A stretch of DNA of 48,493 nt from Desmonostoc muscorum FACHB-395 (GCF_014698035.1 NZ_JACJSF010000061.1:1-48493); one strand, 5' to 3'. Positions 33,038 to 42,163 are shown, counted from the first letter of the stretch. Numbers and translations are program-made. The notes: generated by a model from the sequence alone, not told the origin.

Positions 33038-33146
33038 GGGAGCAGGGGAGCAGGGGAGCAGGGGACGAGGGGACAAGAGGTGAGAACTTGAAACAAGTCT
33101 TTCCCCTTGTCCCCAATTCTCCTTGTCCCCAAGTCCTCTTCCCAAT
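33038..33146. repeat. Right arm of the near-identical inverted repeat pair
   Basis: Reverse complement of 31181-31280, with one mismatch (GACGAGG for GACAAGG) and one extra GGAGCAGGG unit. Together the arms enclose nblA, cpeS and the metallopeptidase gene. The rest of the 467-base spacer to cpcG (33147-33473) is AT-rich and should hold the cpcG promoter; no other gene is seen there. Confidence 0.9.
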
Positions 33147-33473
33147 GCCCAATCTTCCATTAATTTCTTTTGCTAAATGTTAAATTTTATTGCTTCAGTT
33201 AAAAAAAGTGAAACTCAATCTTCTAATCTGAAATATGTGAATAAAATTTTTTAGTCATTTACAGTAACTATTAAGCTGGAAGTTGCACTACTTTTTTTAT
33301 TGATTAGCTATGGGTTGAATCCAGTGTGCTAATCGTTTTTCATACCCAATACTTAAAATCACCCTTAGTTAAGTTTCGTGAAATTTTATCAGAATCTGAG
33401 GTTCTGATACAACTACTCCCTTAATATGTGATTTAAAGTTGTTAACTTTAATTAAGAACATGGAGGCTTTAGA

Positions 33474-34241
33474 ATGGCAATTCCTCTGTTAGAATATGAA
33501 CCTTCAAGTCAAAACCAGCGTGTCGCTGGATATGAAGTACCGGGTGATGAACAACCCAGGATTTTTACTACAGACAATATCCTGTCTCCATCAGATTTAG
33601 GCGATCTGATCGAAGCAGCATATCGTCAACTTTTCTTTTATGCTTTTGCTGCCGATCGCGAAACATATTTAGAGTCTCAACTCCGTAATGGACAAATTAC
33701 AGTACGAGACTTTGTTCGTGGATTGGTGCTTTCCAATACCTTTAAGAAAAGCTTCTACGACCTCAACAATAATTACCGCTTTGTTGAGCAAGTAATTCAG
33801 CGCGTTCTAGGACGTGACCCATACAACGAGCGCGAAAAAATCGCTTGGTCAATTGTGGTCGCTACCAAGGGTATTGTAGGCTTTGTTGATGAAGTTCTCA
33901 ACACTGAAGAGTACCTGAGCAATTTTGGATATTCCACAGTGCCCTATCAGCGCCGTCGGATACTGCCATCTCAATCTACAGGCGAGTTACCATTTAACAT
34001 CAAATCTCCGCGATACGAAGATTACCACCGTGCCAAACTGGGTTTCCCCCAAATCATTTGGCAGGTCGAAGTACGCAGATTCCTTCCACAAGAGCAAAAG
34101 CCAAAAGCTGGCGATCCAGCTCTGTTCTTGACTATGGCACAAAGTGTCAATGCAACTGGCAATACGCCACAAAGAATCTCGTCATTCAACATCGATATCG
34201 AAAAGTCTGTACCTTATCGCCAGTTAGCTGGAATTAAGTAA
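33474..34241 (+). CDS. cpcG: Phycobilisome rod-core linker CpcG
   Basis: CpcG joins peripheral rods to the allophycocyanin core. The N-terminus (LLEYEPSSQNQRVAGYEVPG, then DEQPRIFTTDNILSPSDL) is diagnostic. The linker domain spans about residues 30-160 (LESQLRNGQITVRDFVRGL, YRFVEQVIQRVLGRDPYNERE), and the C-terminal part ends ISSFNIDIEKSVPYRQL. There is no C-terminal hydrophobic helix, so it is the rod-core type rather than the membrane-anchored CpcL/CpcG2 type. At 255 residues it is complete, with GGAGG 7 bases before the ATG. It lies alone past the cpeS pair, away from any cpc operon, and may be specialised for phycoerythrin-bearing rods. Confidence 0.92.
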   Translation: MAIPLLEYEPSSQNQRVAGYEVPGDEQPRIFTTDNILSPSDLGDLIEAAYRQLFFYAFAADRETYLESQLRNGQITVRDFVRGLVLSNTFKKSFYDLNNNYRFVEQVIQRVLGRDPYNEREKIAWSIVVATKGIVGFVDEVLNTEEYLSNFGYSTVPYQRRRILPSQSTGELPFNIKSPRYEDYHRAKLGFPQIIWQVEVRRFLPQEQKPKAGDPALFLTMAQSVNATGNTPQRISSFNIDIEKSVPYRQLAGIK

Positions 34242-34287
34242 CAATTTTTGGTCGGCGGCTGTCTAGTACATCGCTTTGATCATTTTA

Positions 34288-34373
34288 TAGCGTGCATGAG
34301 TCTTGGGTTATGTAGGAGTTTCATTTAGGTATAACTAGTGAAACAGACTCTATCCCATGTCTGATGCACGCTA
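34288..34373. repeat. 86-base inverted repeat after cpcG
   Basis: The outer arms TAGCGTGCATGAG and CTGATGCACGCTA pair closely, and inner blocks (GGAGTTTCATT and AGTGAAACAGACTC) extend the foldback. It starts 46 bases past the cpcG stop. It could be a terminator-like structure or a small MITE; no T tract follows, so MITE-like is preferred. Confidence 0.6.
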
Positions 34374-34473
34374 GTTGTTAATGGGAATTGGGAATTGGGA
34401 ATGGGCATTGGGAATGGTTTTTTTTTAATGCCCTATGTCTGTAAAATACAGTGATTTGTATGCCTGAGATGAG

Positions 34474-35511
34474 CTAAAGTGTAGTTCGTCTTTTTAGCAT
34501 CTCCAAAAGTTTTGTAAATTGGGTGGGAGGGGTAGCTGTCACCTCAATCATCTCGCCGGATATGGGATGCTGTAATCTTAGTCGCCAAGCGTGTAGTGCT
34601 TGACCGGACAAATTTACGCCCACTGAATGACCAGAACTATAAACTGGGTCGCCGACAATGGGATTACCCATTTTGGCGCTATGGACACGTATTTGATGGG
34701 TGCGTCCAGTTTCTAGTTGGAAGCGGATTAAAGTGAAATTACCGAGGCGTTCTAGTACTTGCCAATGAGTGACGGCAGATCGTCCGCCTTGTTCAATAGG
34801 CATAATAGCCATTTTTTTGCGGTCTTGTGGATGGCGACCAATGGGTAAGTCTATTGTGCCACTCTCAACTTTTGGCGCACCGTAAACCACGCCCAAATAC
34901 TCTCTGCGTGCGGTTTTAGCTTTGAGTTGAGCTTGTAGGTGATGATGGGCAACTTCTGTTTTTGCGATCGCGATCGCTCCCGTTGTATCCTTATCCAATC
35001 GATGGACGATTCCCGGACGTTGGACTCCGCCAATCCCTGGTAAATTGGGACAATGTGCTAACAAAGCATTTACCAGTGTGCCATCTGGATGACCGGGTGC
35101 GGGATGGACAACTAAACCTGCGGGTTTGTTGAGAATAAGTAATTGGTCATCTTCGTAGAGGATATCTAACGGGATATCTTCTGCTAGCAATTCTAGGGGT
35201 TGTGCTTCTGGTATTTCCAGAGTGATGCGATCGCCTAGCTTGACATTGATCTTCTTAGAAGTGCAAACTTTATCATTAAGTTGGACATTACCCTGTTCGA
35301 TTAACTGCTGGATGCGCGAACGGGATAAATCTGGTAATTCTTGGGAAAGGAAACGGTCAATGCGATCGCCTTTAGTGTCGGTGCAGTCTATCGTATTACT
35401 GGAGGGAAGTATGCTAGGTGCTGCATCCTCTATATGAGAAGACAAGCGTTCGCCCTTGGCGTTGGCGCAGCCATCGCTATTTTCTTGGATTTGTAAATTA
35501 AATTCGGTCAC
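34474..35511 (-). CDS. RluA-family rRNA pseudouridine synthase (RluD-like)
   Basis: It converts uridines in RNA, probably 23S rRNA, to pseudouridine. An S4 RNA-binding domain (about residues 49-110: RIDRFLSQELPDLSRSRIQQ) precedes the catalytic domain. The motif GIVHRLDKDTTGAIAIAKT contains the catalytic Asp. KPAGLVVHPAPGHPDGTLVN and ETGRTHQIRVHSAKMGNPIVGD are typical RluD landmarks. The first 48 residues precede the S4 domain and look repeat-derived (CANAKGERLSS and CTDTKGDRIDR). The true start could be later than the one given. It is monocistronic on the minus strand. Confidence 0.92.
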   Translation of the reverse strand: MTEFNLQIQENSDGCANAKGERLSSHIEDAAPSILPSSNTIDCTDTKGDRIDRFLSQELPDLSRSRIQQLIEQGNVQLNDKVCTSKKINVKLGDRITLEIPEAQPLELLAEDIPLDILYEDDQLLILNKPAGLVVHPAPGHPDGTLVNALLAHCPNLPGIGGVQRPGIVHRLDKDTTGAIAIAKTEVAHHHLQAQLKAKTARREYLGVVYGAPKVESGTIDLPIGRHPQDRKKMAIMPIEQGGRSAVTHWQVLERLGNFTLIRFQLETGRTHQIRVHSAKMGNPIVGDPVYSSGHSVGVNLSGQALHAWRLRLQHPISGEMIEVTATPPTQFTKLLEMLKRRTTL

Positions 35512-35674
35512 AATTGCTCTAGATTATTAATTCCCCGTTCTTTAAGTAAAGCGCGGAATCTCTTTATTTGGGTGGTTAGAAACCTAGTCTACACAAGTTA
35601 AACCGAAAGAGGTGGGTTTCAAAACCTTAATTTGGACTGAAATTTTGTTTGTACAGGGGTAAATTCTATTCATC

Positions 35675-36325
35675 CTAGCTGTCTTGTCTTTGTTCTCTTA
35701 ACCATTGTCGAAATGATCTAAGTGCTGAACTTGTTCCTGTGGTTCGTGCCATTTCCACAAACCGAGGAATTATTTCATTGACAGGAAAACCAGGGAATAT
35801 GGCGCTTGTGAGAGACTTTACATATTGCTCACCTTGCAATAAGTTAATTTCTAAATTTTTGCTTTCATATCGCCAAATTTCAGGTACTTTTAACGCTTGA
35901 TATGCACTAATTTGGGTTTTAGAGGTGACATCAATTTCAATCGCCAAATCAGGAGGAGGATCAACCGTTAAGTCGATCTTGTCTTTACCAATCATTAGTT
36001 GATAGTTTTGAATGTAAAAACAATCATCAGGTTCAATACCTACACTTATATCTTTTCGCTTAAAGGTGGTTGAACCTAAAGATTCCCAATTCAGATTGAG
36101 TTCATCTAGCAAGGCTTTTACTAAGTCTCCGATAATTACCTTAGCTCGCTCATGTTCTGGTAATGGAGCCATAATTTCTAGTGTTCCTTGGCTGTATGCT
36201 AATCGACTCCCACGATGCTCTCCTAACTCGTTGAGAATCGCTTCAAATACTTGCCAACTCACATCTTCCAGGATTATTCTTTGCCCTGCTGGAACTCGAA
36301 TTTGTTTGAGTTGAAGAGTAACCAT
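35675..36325 (-). CDS. Uma2-family (PD-(D/E)XK-like) endonuclease
   Basis: The fold landmarks are present: GSRLAYSQGTLEIMAPLPEH, VGIEPDDCFYI, and DPPPDLAIEIDVTSKTQIS with the acidic-x-Glu/Lys-type active-site pattern, then VPEIWRY. At 216 residues the gene is complete, unlike the two fragments at 19.1-19.45 kb. Uma2 proteins are very numerous in Nostocales, and their biological role is unclear, so no function beyond a nuclease-like fold is claimed. It has an ATG start and stands alone between the pseudouridine synthase and a repeat. Confidence 0.88.
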   Translation of the reverse strand: MVTLQLKQIRVPAGQRIILEDVSWQVFEAILNELGEHRGSRLAYSQGTLEIMAPLPEHERAKVIIGDLVKALLDELNLNWESLGSTTFKRKDISVGIEPDDCFYIQNYQLMIGKDKIDLTVDPPPDLAIEIDVTSKTQISAYQALKVPEIWRYESKNLEINLLQGEQYVKSLTSAIFPGFPVNEIIPRFVEMARTTGTSSALRSFRQWLREQRQDS

Positions 36326-36467
36326 CTGATGTTAGTTGTTAAATAATGATTTCATTTTTACTCAAATTTTAGATGAGCGAAAAGGGAATTTTAACAAATT
36401 GGATGTAGTAAACGCCCTAGCTAACGAGCTATCGCTTAAATTCTCTCCATCTCTCCTCCGTGTTCTC

Positions 36468-36513
36468 CGCGCCTCTGCGGTAGCCTGCGGCAAGCCGACG
36501 CGTCTACGTTATC
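36468..36513. repeat. Dispersed repeat, inverse copy of 24733-24776
   Basis: GCGCCTCTGCGGTAGCCTGC, then CAAGCCGACGCGTCTACGTT, is the reverse complement of the start of the 24.73-kb repeat. Its end overlaps the stop codon of the DUF952 gene (36509-36511), so the repeat probably supplies or abuts that gene's last codons. Confidence 0.75.
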
Positions 36514-36859
36514 CTAAATCCATAACTTCTTGCGGTAACTCAAACAAACCATCTTCCCCAGCTTCAAAATCAACCACTTGATACACAGCATCAACATTTA
36601 ACTCACCATAAATGTGAGGAAATAATTCGCCGATTTCAGCCTCTTCATAACGAATTTCAGCTTGTACTTTCTCAGAATCAATCAAAAGTATTACCAATTC
36701 TTTTTGATTATTAAAAAATCTCTTTGCAACTTTGAGTATTTGCGTTGCTTTTGAACAATGTATAAAACCTTCACTTTCTAACGAATCAGCGCGATAGCTA
36801 CCGAGTATTTTCGCGTCTTCCCATTGTTGGCGTTTGGTAATGTGGAGGATAGTATTCAT
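36509..36859 (-). CDS. DUF952 family protein
   Basis: The 116 residues fit the DUF952 family: ILHITKRQQWEDAKILGSYR, SLESEGFIHCSKATQILKVA, LVILLIDSEKVQAEIRYE and ELFPHIYGELNVDAVYQV. No reaction is established for this family. It is small, soluble and acidic. Its ATG overlaps the stop of the upstream KGK gene by 4 bases (ATGA), so the two form a coupled pair. The 3' end abuts a dispersed repeat. Confidence 0.85.
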   Translation of the reverse strand: MNTILHITKRQQWEDAKILGSYRADSLESEGFIHCSKATQILKVAKRFFNNQKELVILLIDSEKVQAEIRYEEAEIGELFPHIYGELNVDAVYQVVDFEAGEDGLFELPQEVMDLG

Positions 36860-37305
36860 GTTGCTTGTATCATTTTACGAAGATCATCTAAAGGTGATTC
36901 AGTTTTATTAGGATTATCAGGATAAAATTCTAACACTACAGTAATGTTCAGTTTGCCATTTTCTTTACCAAATTTATGTTGTATACATGGAGAAATAATT
37001 TCTGTAGATACTTTTATTATTAGTTTCCCTGATTGCCAGTCTGTAGAGCCAACTTTGAAAACTCGACAGTTTATACCTTTACTAGAAGATTGCCATGTGA
37101 TATCTTCAGATTGGAAGCTGTCCTCGTTTATGCACAACTTGTGAAAACTTCCTGAAATAGTGCTATTAGCATTATCTAATGTTGTATTAAATTTTTCTAT
37201 AAAATTTTGAGATATCAACTCTTTAAATCTGCTAACAATATATGTATCTTTATTAAATAATAGAACATCAGCATCAAAATCTAATAGTTGGTATGTCTTG
37301 TTCAT
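36856..37305 (-). CDS. KGK-domain protein
   Basis: The protein resembles the cyanobacterial KGK family. It has an N-terminal LLDFDADVLLFNKDTYIVSRF, a middle GINCRVFKVGSTDWQSGKLII (the KGK-like turn) and a closing VVLEFYPDNPNKTESPLDDL. Function is unknown in the family. I use the ATG at 37305 (149 residues); the frame is open to a TTG at 37323. It overlaps the following DUF952 gene by 4 bases, suggesting joint translation. Confidence 0.78.
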   Translation of the reverse strand: MNKTYQLLDFDADVLLFNKDTYIVSRFKELISQNFIEKFNTTLDNANSTISGSFHKLCINEDSFQSEDITWQSSSKGINCRVFKVGSTDWQSGKLIIKVSTEIISPCIQHKFGKENGKLNITVVLEFYPDNPNKTESPLDDLRKMIQAT

Positions 37306-37481
37306 ATTAATCACAGTAGTCAATTTAAATTAGGAAGTAGCAGCATTATACTTTAAATTAATTAGCTATTTTAATCGGTAATTGTTAATATTAATCTAGT
37401 GATAATACTGATATTAAAGCCGCTAAAAACTCAAGCAGAGGCGTAGAGTTTTTCTTTGTGCCTTTGCGTCATATTATCATT

Positions 37482-38996
37482 CTATAAATTTGGCGGAATA
37501 CAAATATCCGGCGCACATAACCCAAAAAACTCTAGTGTTGTCACCTCAAAGGTATTCAAATCTAGACGGCGGATAGCATGATTATTAGTATCAGCAATAT
37601 ATAGATATGAACTGCTAGCACTCAATCCCGAAGGTTCAAAAAATCGGCTATTCTTACCTTGTCCATCTTGTAAACCAGCAATACCATCTCCCAAAACTGT
37701 TTGACAATTGCCACTAGGACTAACTAATTTAATTTTGTGATTATAGGTATCTGCAACCCATATAAAATTCTGAGCAAATTCAACTCCTAAACAGTGTTGT
37801 AAACGAACATCTTCACCTTGTCCATCAACATCACCAAAACCAAATAAACCCCCACTACCGCAAACAGTTCGCACTTGATACGGTTCGACAATTCCCACAC
37901 CACGAATTGAACTAACTTCACTGTCAGCGATATATAATTCTTTTCCATCGGTGCTGATACCACTGGGTTGAGCAAAGGCAGATTCAGTAAGTGAACCATC
38001 AACGCAAGCTTCTGCACCAGTACCAGCATAAGTTTTAATCATGCTAGTTTCTAAATCCATTTCCCAGATTTGATGCGGCCCAGCCATTGCAATAAATAAA
38101 GTATTTCCCACTTTCACTAAATCCCAAGGGGAATTTAGCGCAGTTTCTAAACCAACACCGCCATGAGGATGAATATTGCGGCTTTGTTCTCCAGTTCCTG
38201 CGATCGCACTTACAACTTGACGCTTCAAGTCAACTCGCCGCAGGGTATGATTTTCTGTATCAGCAACATAAAGAATTTGATTTTCTGCATCATAAGCCAT
38301 TCCCTGTGGTGCAAAAAACTGCGCTTCATTAAAAGCACCATCGGTTAAGCCAGATTTTCCAGTACCAATCAAATGCAGAATCTCGCCGTCGAAGCTACTC
38401 ATAATCAGGCGATGATGTCCAGAATCAGCGATGAACAAACCCGCTTGGGTAGCTAAAACTTTACCAGGAAAAGCTAGGGGAGTAATTAATGGCTGGCGCT
38501 GTTTTTCTAATATCAAACTAAGTTCTTGAAAATTAATTGTGCCTTTATCTTGGTGTTGCTGAATTAATTTTTGAATCAACTCGTCTAAAGTGTCACGGTT
38601 TCCTTCTCCAGAAATCTGACCAATCACGTAACCTTCTGGATCAATAATTATTAATGTAGGCCAAGCACGTACAGCATATTCTTCCCAAAGTCGAAAATTG
38701 CTGTCAACTATAACTGGGTGTTCAACGTCGTAGCGCAGGATAGCTTGGCAAATATTTTCTGTTTCTTTTTCGTTGTCAAATTTGGCAGAATGAACGCCAA
38801 TAACGGTAAGACTATCTTTATATTTCTGTTCTAAATATTTCAGGTTTGGCAGAATATGCAGACAATTTATACAGCAGTATGTCCAAAAATCTAAAATTAT
38901 GACTCTACCCTTGAGTTGTTTAAGAGACAAAGGTTTGTCGGTATTGAACCAAGAGTAATTGTGTGGTAATTCTGGCGCTCTTACACGGGGAAGCAT
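37482..38996 (-). CDS. Thioredoxin-like protein with NHL beta-propeller
   Basis: Residues 1-150 form a thioredoxin-fold domain of the TlpA/AhpC-like type with VIILDFWTYCCINCLHILPN, where CCINC replaces the CxxC of thioredoxin. About five NHL repeats follow (for example GMAYDAENQILYVADTENHT, and SYLYIADTNNHAIRRLDL), predicting a six-bladed propeller. The layout matches NHLRC2-type proteins. No signal peptide is visible, so it is likely cytoplasmic. Its substrate is not known. It is full length at 504 residues and divergent from the glutaminase, with a repeat-rich spacer between. Confidence 0.88.
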   Translation of the reverse strand: MLPRVRAPELPHNYSWFNTDKPLSLKQLKGRVIILDFWTYCCINCLHILPNLKYLEQKYKDSLTVIGVHSAKFDNEKETENICQAILRYDVEHPVIVDSNFRLWEEYAVRAWPTLIIIDPEGYVIGQISGEGNRDTLDELIQKLIQQHQDKGTINFQELSLILEKQRQPLITPLAFPGKVLATQAGLFIADSGHHRLIMSSFDGEILHLIGTGKSGLTDGAFNEAQFFAPQGMAYDAENQILYVADTENHTLRRVDLKRQVVSAIAGTGEQSRNIHPHGGVGLETALNSPWDLVKVGNTLFIAMAGPHQIWEMDLETSMIKTYAGTGAEACVDGSLTESAFAQPSGISTDGKELYIADSEVSSIRGVGIVEPYQVRTVCGSGGLFGFGDVDGQGEDVRLQHCLGVEFAQNFIWVADTYNHKIKLVSPSGNCQTVLGDGIAGLQDGQGKNSRFFEPSGLSASSSYLYIADTNNHAIRRLDLNTFEVTTLEFFGLCAPDICIPPNL

Positions 38997-39085
38997 AATA
39001 ATTCGTAGTTCGTAATATTTCAGCTACGCTCAGGACAAGCTCAGTACAAGTTCGTAATTCGTAATTTAATTTGGGTGTATCTGTT

Positions 39086-40000
39086 GTGAAAGGACTTGAA
39101 AAATTAACTACTACGGAGTTATCAGCTTGGGTAGAACAAGCTAAAATTCAGGCTAAACAGGGACGAGTTATCAATCGCATTCCGCAATTAGCTTTGGCTG
39201 ATCCTGGTTGGTTTGCAGTTCACATCTGCTGTGAATCGGGGAAAAATATCAGCTTTGGAGATACCGCTTGTGTCTTCCCGCTAATGAGCGTTATTAAGAC
39301 ATTCTCTCTACTTTATCTGCTGGAAAATTTTGGCGCAGAAACGGTTTTTGCCTGGGTTGGTGTTGAACCATCGGATGCACCCTTCAATTCTTTGGAACAA
39401 TTAGTTAGCGATCGCGGCCGCCCCCGTAACCCGATGATTAATAGTGGGGCAATCACCCTTGCTGATAAGTTACCAGGAAAGGATGCTACCCAACGCACTC
39501 TCTTATTTTGCCAATGGCTTAACCAATTAGCAGGTTGCCAACTCAGTTTAGATGAAGTAATGCTGGCTTCAGTGCGATTAACCCGTTCAACAGCCAATGA
39601 AGCGATCGCAAACTATCTTAGCGAAACAGGTTATTTAGAAAATCTTGAAATAGCACTTGACACTTATGAGCAAATATGTTGTATTTCTGGGCGAGTTGAA
39701 GATTTAGCTCTGTTAGGAAAACTTCTAGCTTGTGAAAGTGGGTTAGTGAAATCACAGAATCGCCGGATTGTCAATGCTGTGATGTTAACTTGTGGACTTT
39801 ATGAAGCTTCTGCCGATTTTGCAGTGAGGATTGGTGTACCGATGAAATCAGGGATTGGTGGTGGACTTGCCGCAATAGTCCCAGGTGAGGGAGCGATCGC
39901 TTGCTACAGCCCTGGGTTGGATGATATAGGAAATCCTGTAGGTGCGATCGCATTTGTTGAGGCTTTAGCGCAAGATTTACAGTTGAGTGTCTTTGCTTGA
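39086..40000 (+). CDS. glsA: Glutaminase
   Basis: This serine-dependent, beta-lactamase-fold glutaminase hydrolyses glutamine to glutamate and ammonia. The Ser-x-x-Lys catalytic motif is in FPLMSVIKTFSLLYLLE; NPMINSGAITL, TRSTANEAIANYL, YEQICCISG and KSGIGGGLAAIVPGEGAIAC are family motifs. The start is uncertain: I give the GTG at 39086 (304 residues), with a TTG at 39071 also in frame. The 3' end overlaps that of the convergent lipoprotein gene by 24 bases, so each message is antisense to the other's tail. Confidence 0.92.
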   Translation: MKGLEKLTTTELSAWVEQAKIQAKQGRVINRIPQLALADPGWFAVHICCESGKNISFGDTACVFPLMSVIKTFSLLYLLENFGAETVFAWVGVEPSDAPFNSLEQLVSDRGRPRNPMINSGAITLADKLPGKDATQRTLLFCQWLNQLAGCQLSLDEVMLASVRLTRSTANEAIANYLSETGYLENLEIALDTYEQICCISGRVEDLALLGKLLACESGLVKSQNRRIVNAVMLTCGLYEASADFAVRIGVPMKSGIGGGLAAIVPGEGAIACYSPGLDDIGNPVGAIAFVEALAQDLQLSVFA

Positions 40001-41626
40001 TTCCGGTTTTTCTGCTTCGGGAGCGCTTATTTTAGGTAACGGCGTTGATTCAGGGGTTGGTATTACCTCTGGCTGTGGTTCTGCTACAGGAGACTCAATA
40101 ATCTCTGGCAGTGCAGGTGGCAAACTCGGAGATGGCGTAACTGTTATTTCTGGAGTAGGTGTCTTGCTCGTTCGACGCTTAAAATATCCGCTAAATCTAG
40201 ATTTTGTTGTCTGAGGCGTAACTTTTTCAGTTGACGGTGTTGATTCAGGAGTTGGCGTTACCTCTGGTTGTGGTTCTGGTGTTGGCGTAATTATTTCTGG
40301 TGCTGGAGACTCAATAATCTCTGGCAATGCAGGTGGCAAACTAGGAGATGGCTCAAATGTTACTTCTGGAGTAGGTGTCTTACCCGCCCGACGGTTAAAA
40401 AATCCGTCAACTTTAGGTTTAGTTGGCTGGGGCGCAACTTTTTCAGGTAGCGGCGTTGATTCTGGAGTCGGCGTTACCGTTGGCTGTGCTTCTGATGGTG
40501 TCGGGGATAAGGTAGGAGATGGTACAACCGTTGGAACTTCCAATTTTGGTTCTTCTGGCTGTGTTTTAGATTCTTTTGGAGCTTCAGTTTCAGGAAGAGG
40601 CTGCTTTTCTAGCTTCGGTTGGATTTGAGGTGTTTTTTCAACAGAAGGCGTAGGTGTAAGTTTATAATTCGGGTCTACAATGCCACGTACCTCATCTGCT
40701 GTGAGTTCTCCCCTCACAATTTTCGACAAAGTATCTTTACCCTTTGGCTGGAAGTCAATGACTCGCACTGTGGTATTGAAGACATTTTTGAGAGGATTTC
40801 CCTGATTATCGAGAAATTCTAGCTTTATCCAGTTTTTACCAGTTTGGAAGCCTTTAAGATAAACTGCCTGCCAGCGATCGAAAACAAAGCTTTCACCATT
40901 AATTGTGACGCGGATGCGCCAATCACTAAATCCTTCGTTAGTGTTTTCCTTGTCAACGAGGTGCAGGGGAGCGTTAGTGAGATAAAAGTCTAGTAAGATT
41001 GGCTCTGCCCCGTAGCTACTTTGGGGACGGCTGTAAGTTAGCAGAGGTAATTTGGCATCTGGGTTATTGTCGTCAGTTTTGGTAAAGACGTGAAATGTTG
41101 TCTCGGCATAAGCCCCTTCATTCTTAAAGCTTTCATGCCAAGGACGAGAGGCAAAGACGCGCAGGGTATGAGTACCTGGAGACAACTCTGGTAAAACCAA
41201 GGGTTGATTCAGGTCGTAAACAGGAATATAAGGTTGATTATCCAGAATTACATGGAGATGTGGCCCCAGTTGTAATTGTGGGTCTTTAAATATTGGTAGA
41301 TCCTTAACCTGAAAACTGGCTGTAACTTTATTATTTTGGAAAACTTCATCAGGTCTTGGAGTCAGAATTGCCACTTGTGGCTGATACACCTCCAAACTTG
41401 GACGCAGTGCTTGGATAACAGATGGTGGGGAAACTTCCGAAAATTGCTTTGAAATTTGAGAAATCTGTGGAGGGTTTTCTCTATAACCAGTAGATACTTC
41501 CTGGCTATCGGCTTTCTCACCGCAACTGGTCAAGCTTAATACCAGCACCAATGTCATTATCCACCTGAGAATCGGGAACCTCTCAGGGAGGAGCTTCTCT
41601 AACACCCTTTTCTGCCACGAGTTCAT
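39977..41626 (-). CDS. Repeat-rich lipoprotein
   Basis: The start at 41626 gives a basic N-terminus, a hydrophobic IMTLVLVLSL and a lipobox LTSC, so the mature protein should be lipid-anchored at Cys. The next 280 residues look globular and beta-rich (PQVAILTPRPDEVFQNNKVT, LGPHLHVILDNQPYIPVYDL, PGTHTLRVFASRPWHESF). The C-terminal 230 residues are Pro/Thr/Glu-rich, with two full and one partial copy of a roughly 65-residue unit (TPTPEST, FFNRRAGKTPTPE, SPSLPPALPEIIESP). This suggests a cell-wall-spanning stalk. I do not recognise a function. A GTG at 41692 would bury the signal peptide. Its 3' end overlaps that of glsA. Confidence 0.8.
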   Translation of the reverse strand: MNSWQKRVLEKLLPERFPILRWIMTLVLVLSLTSCGEKADSQEVSTGYRENPPQISQISKQFSEVSPPSVIQALRPSLEVYQPQVAILTPRPDEVFQNNKVTASFQVKDLPIFKDPQLQLGPHLHVILDNQPYIPVYDLNQPLVLPELSPGTHTLRVFASRPWHESFKNEGAYAETTFHVFTKTDDNNPDAKLPLLTYSRPQSSYGAEPILLDFYLTNAPLHLVDKENTNEGFSDWRIRVTINGESFVFDRWQAVYLKGFQTGKNWIKLEFLDNQGNPLKNVFNTTVRVIDFQPKGKDTLSKIVRGELTADEVRGIVDPNYKLTPTPSVEKTPQIQPKLEKQPLPETEAPKESKTQPEEPKLEVPTVVPSPTLSPTPSEAQPTVTPTPESTPLPEKVAPQPTKPKVDGFFNRRAGKTPTPEVTFEPSPSLPPALPEIIESPAPEIITPTPEPQPEVTPTPESTPSTEKVTPQTTKSRFSGYFKRRTSKTPTPEITVTPSPSLPPALPEIIESPVAEPQPEVIPTPESTPLPKISAPEAEKPESSKDTQL

Positions 41627-41692
41627 GCGTTGCACCCAGTGATAGTCTTCGACAATTGACAGATTATTTTCGCTCAAACTGTCATCTGGCAC

Positions 41693-42163
41693 TATAGCCC
41701 AAAAGGTGAAATCTACCTCACATTCCCTAAGTTTTTCTGTGTCTATTTCAGTAAATTTTAAAACAAGTCATACTTTTTACAGCTTTTTACTTACAGCAAT
41801 GGAAATATGACACAAATGTTCATGAGTAATAGCAGTAAAAGCTGGAAATCGAGTGTATACAGCAAAATCATAAAACTTACGAATTGTTATTCTTTGTAAA
41901 TTAAAATGGTTAATCTATTGACTTTTAGACAAATAGTTTGAAGTTAAAAGGCAGATAAGACGGTAATTTCAGCAATTTTCCACCAAGTTTGAATTATTGT
42001 TAAAATATCTCCAACAAAGTGCAGGTGAAGACTCTATAATTCAACGAGAAACAACTCTCCACATAGGGTCTTCATCGCGGCTTCAGTAAAATTCTGAGTA
42101 TGCGGTAATGGTTCACTTTGTGGTATTCATGATTCCTCATTCCTTATCAAGAGAGGAGGTCAA
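41693..42163. other. psaA upstream region, no gene seen
   Basis: This AT-rich 471-base divergent spacer contains the psaAB promoter and 5' leader plus the lipoprotein promoter. GAGAGGAGG lies just before the psaA ATG as a strong ribosome site. TTACA motifs near 41777 and 41791 recall RpaB sites but with the wrong spacing, so I do not annotate them. Confidence 0.55.

Noticed and set aside
41770..41800. RpaB/HLR1-like TTACA pair upstream of psaA
   Set aside because: The two TTACA motifs start 14 bases apart, while HLR1 direct repeats start about 10 apart, and flanking bases do not fit.
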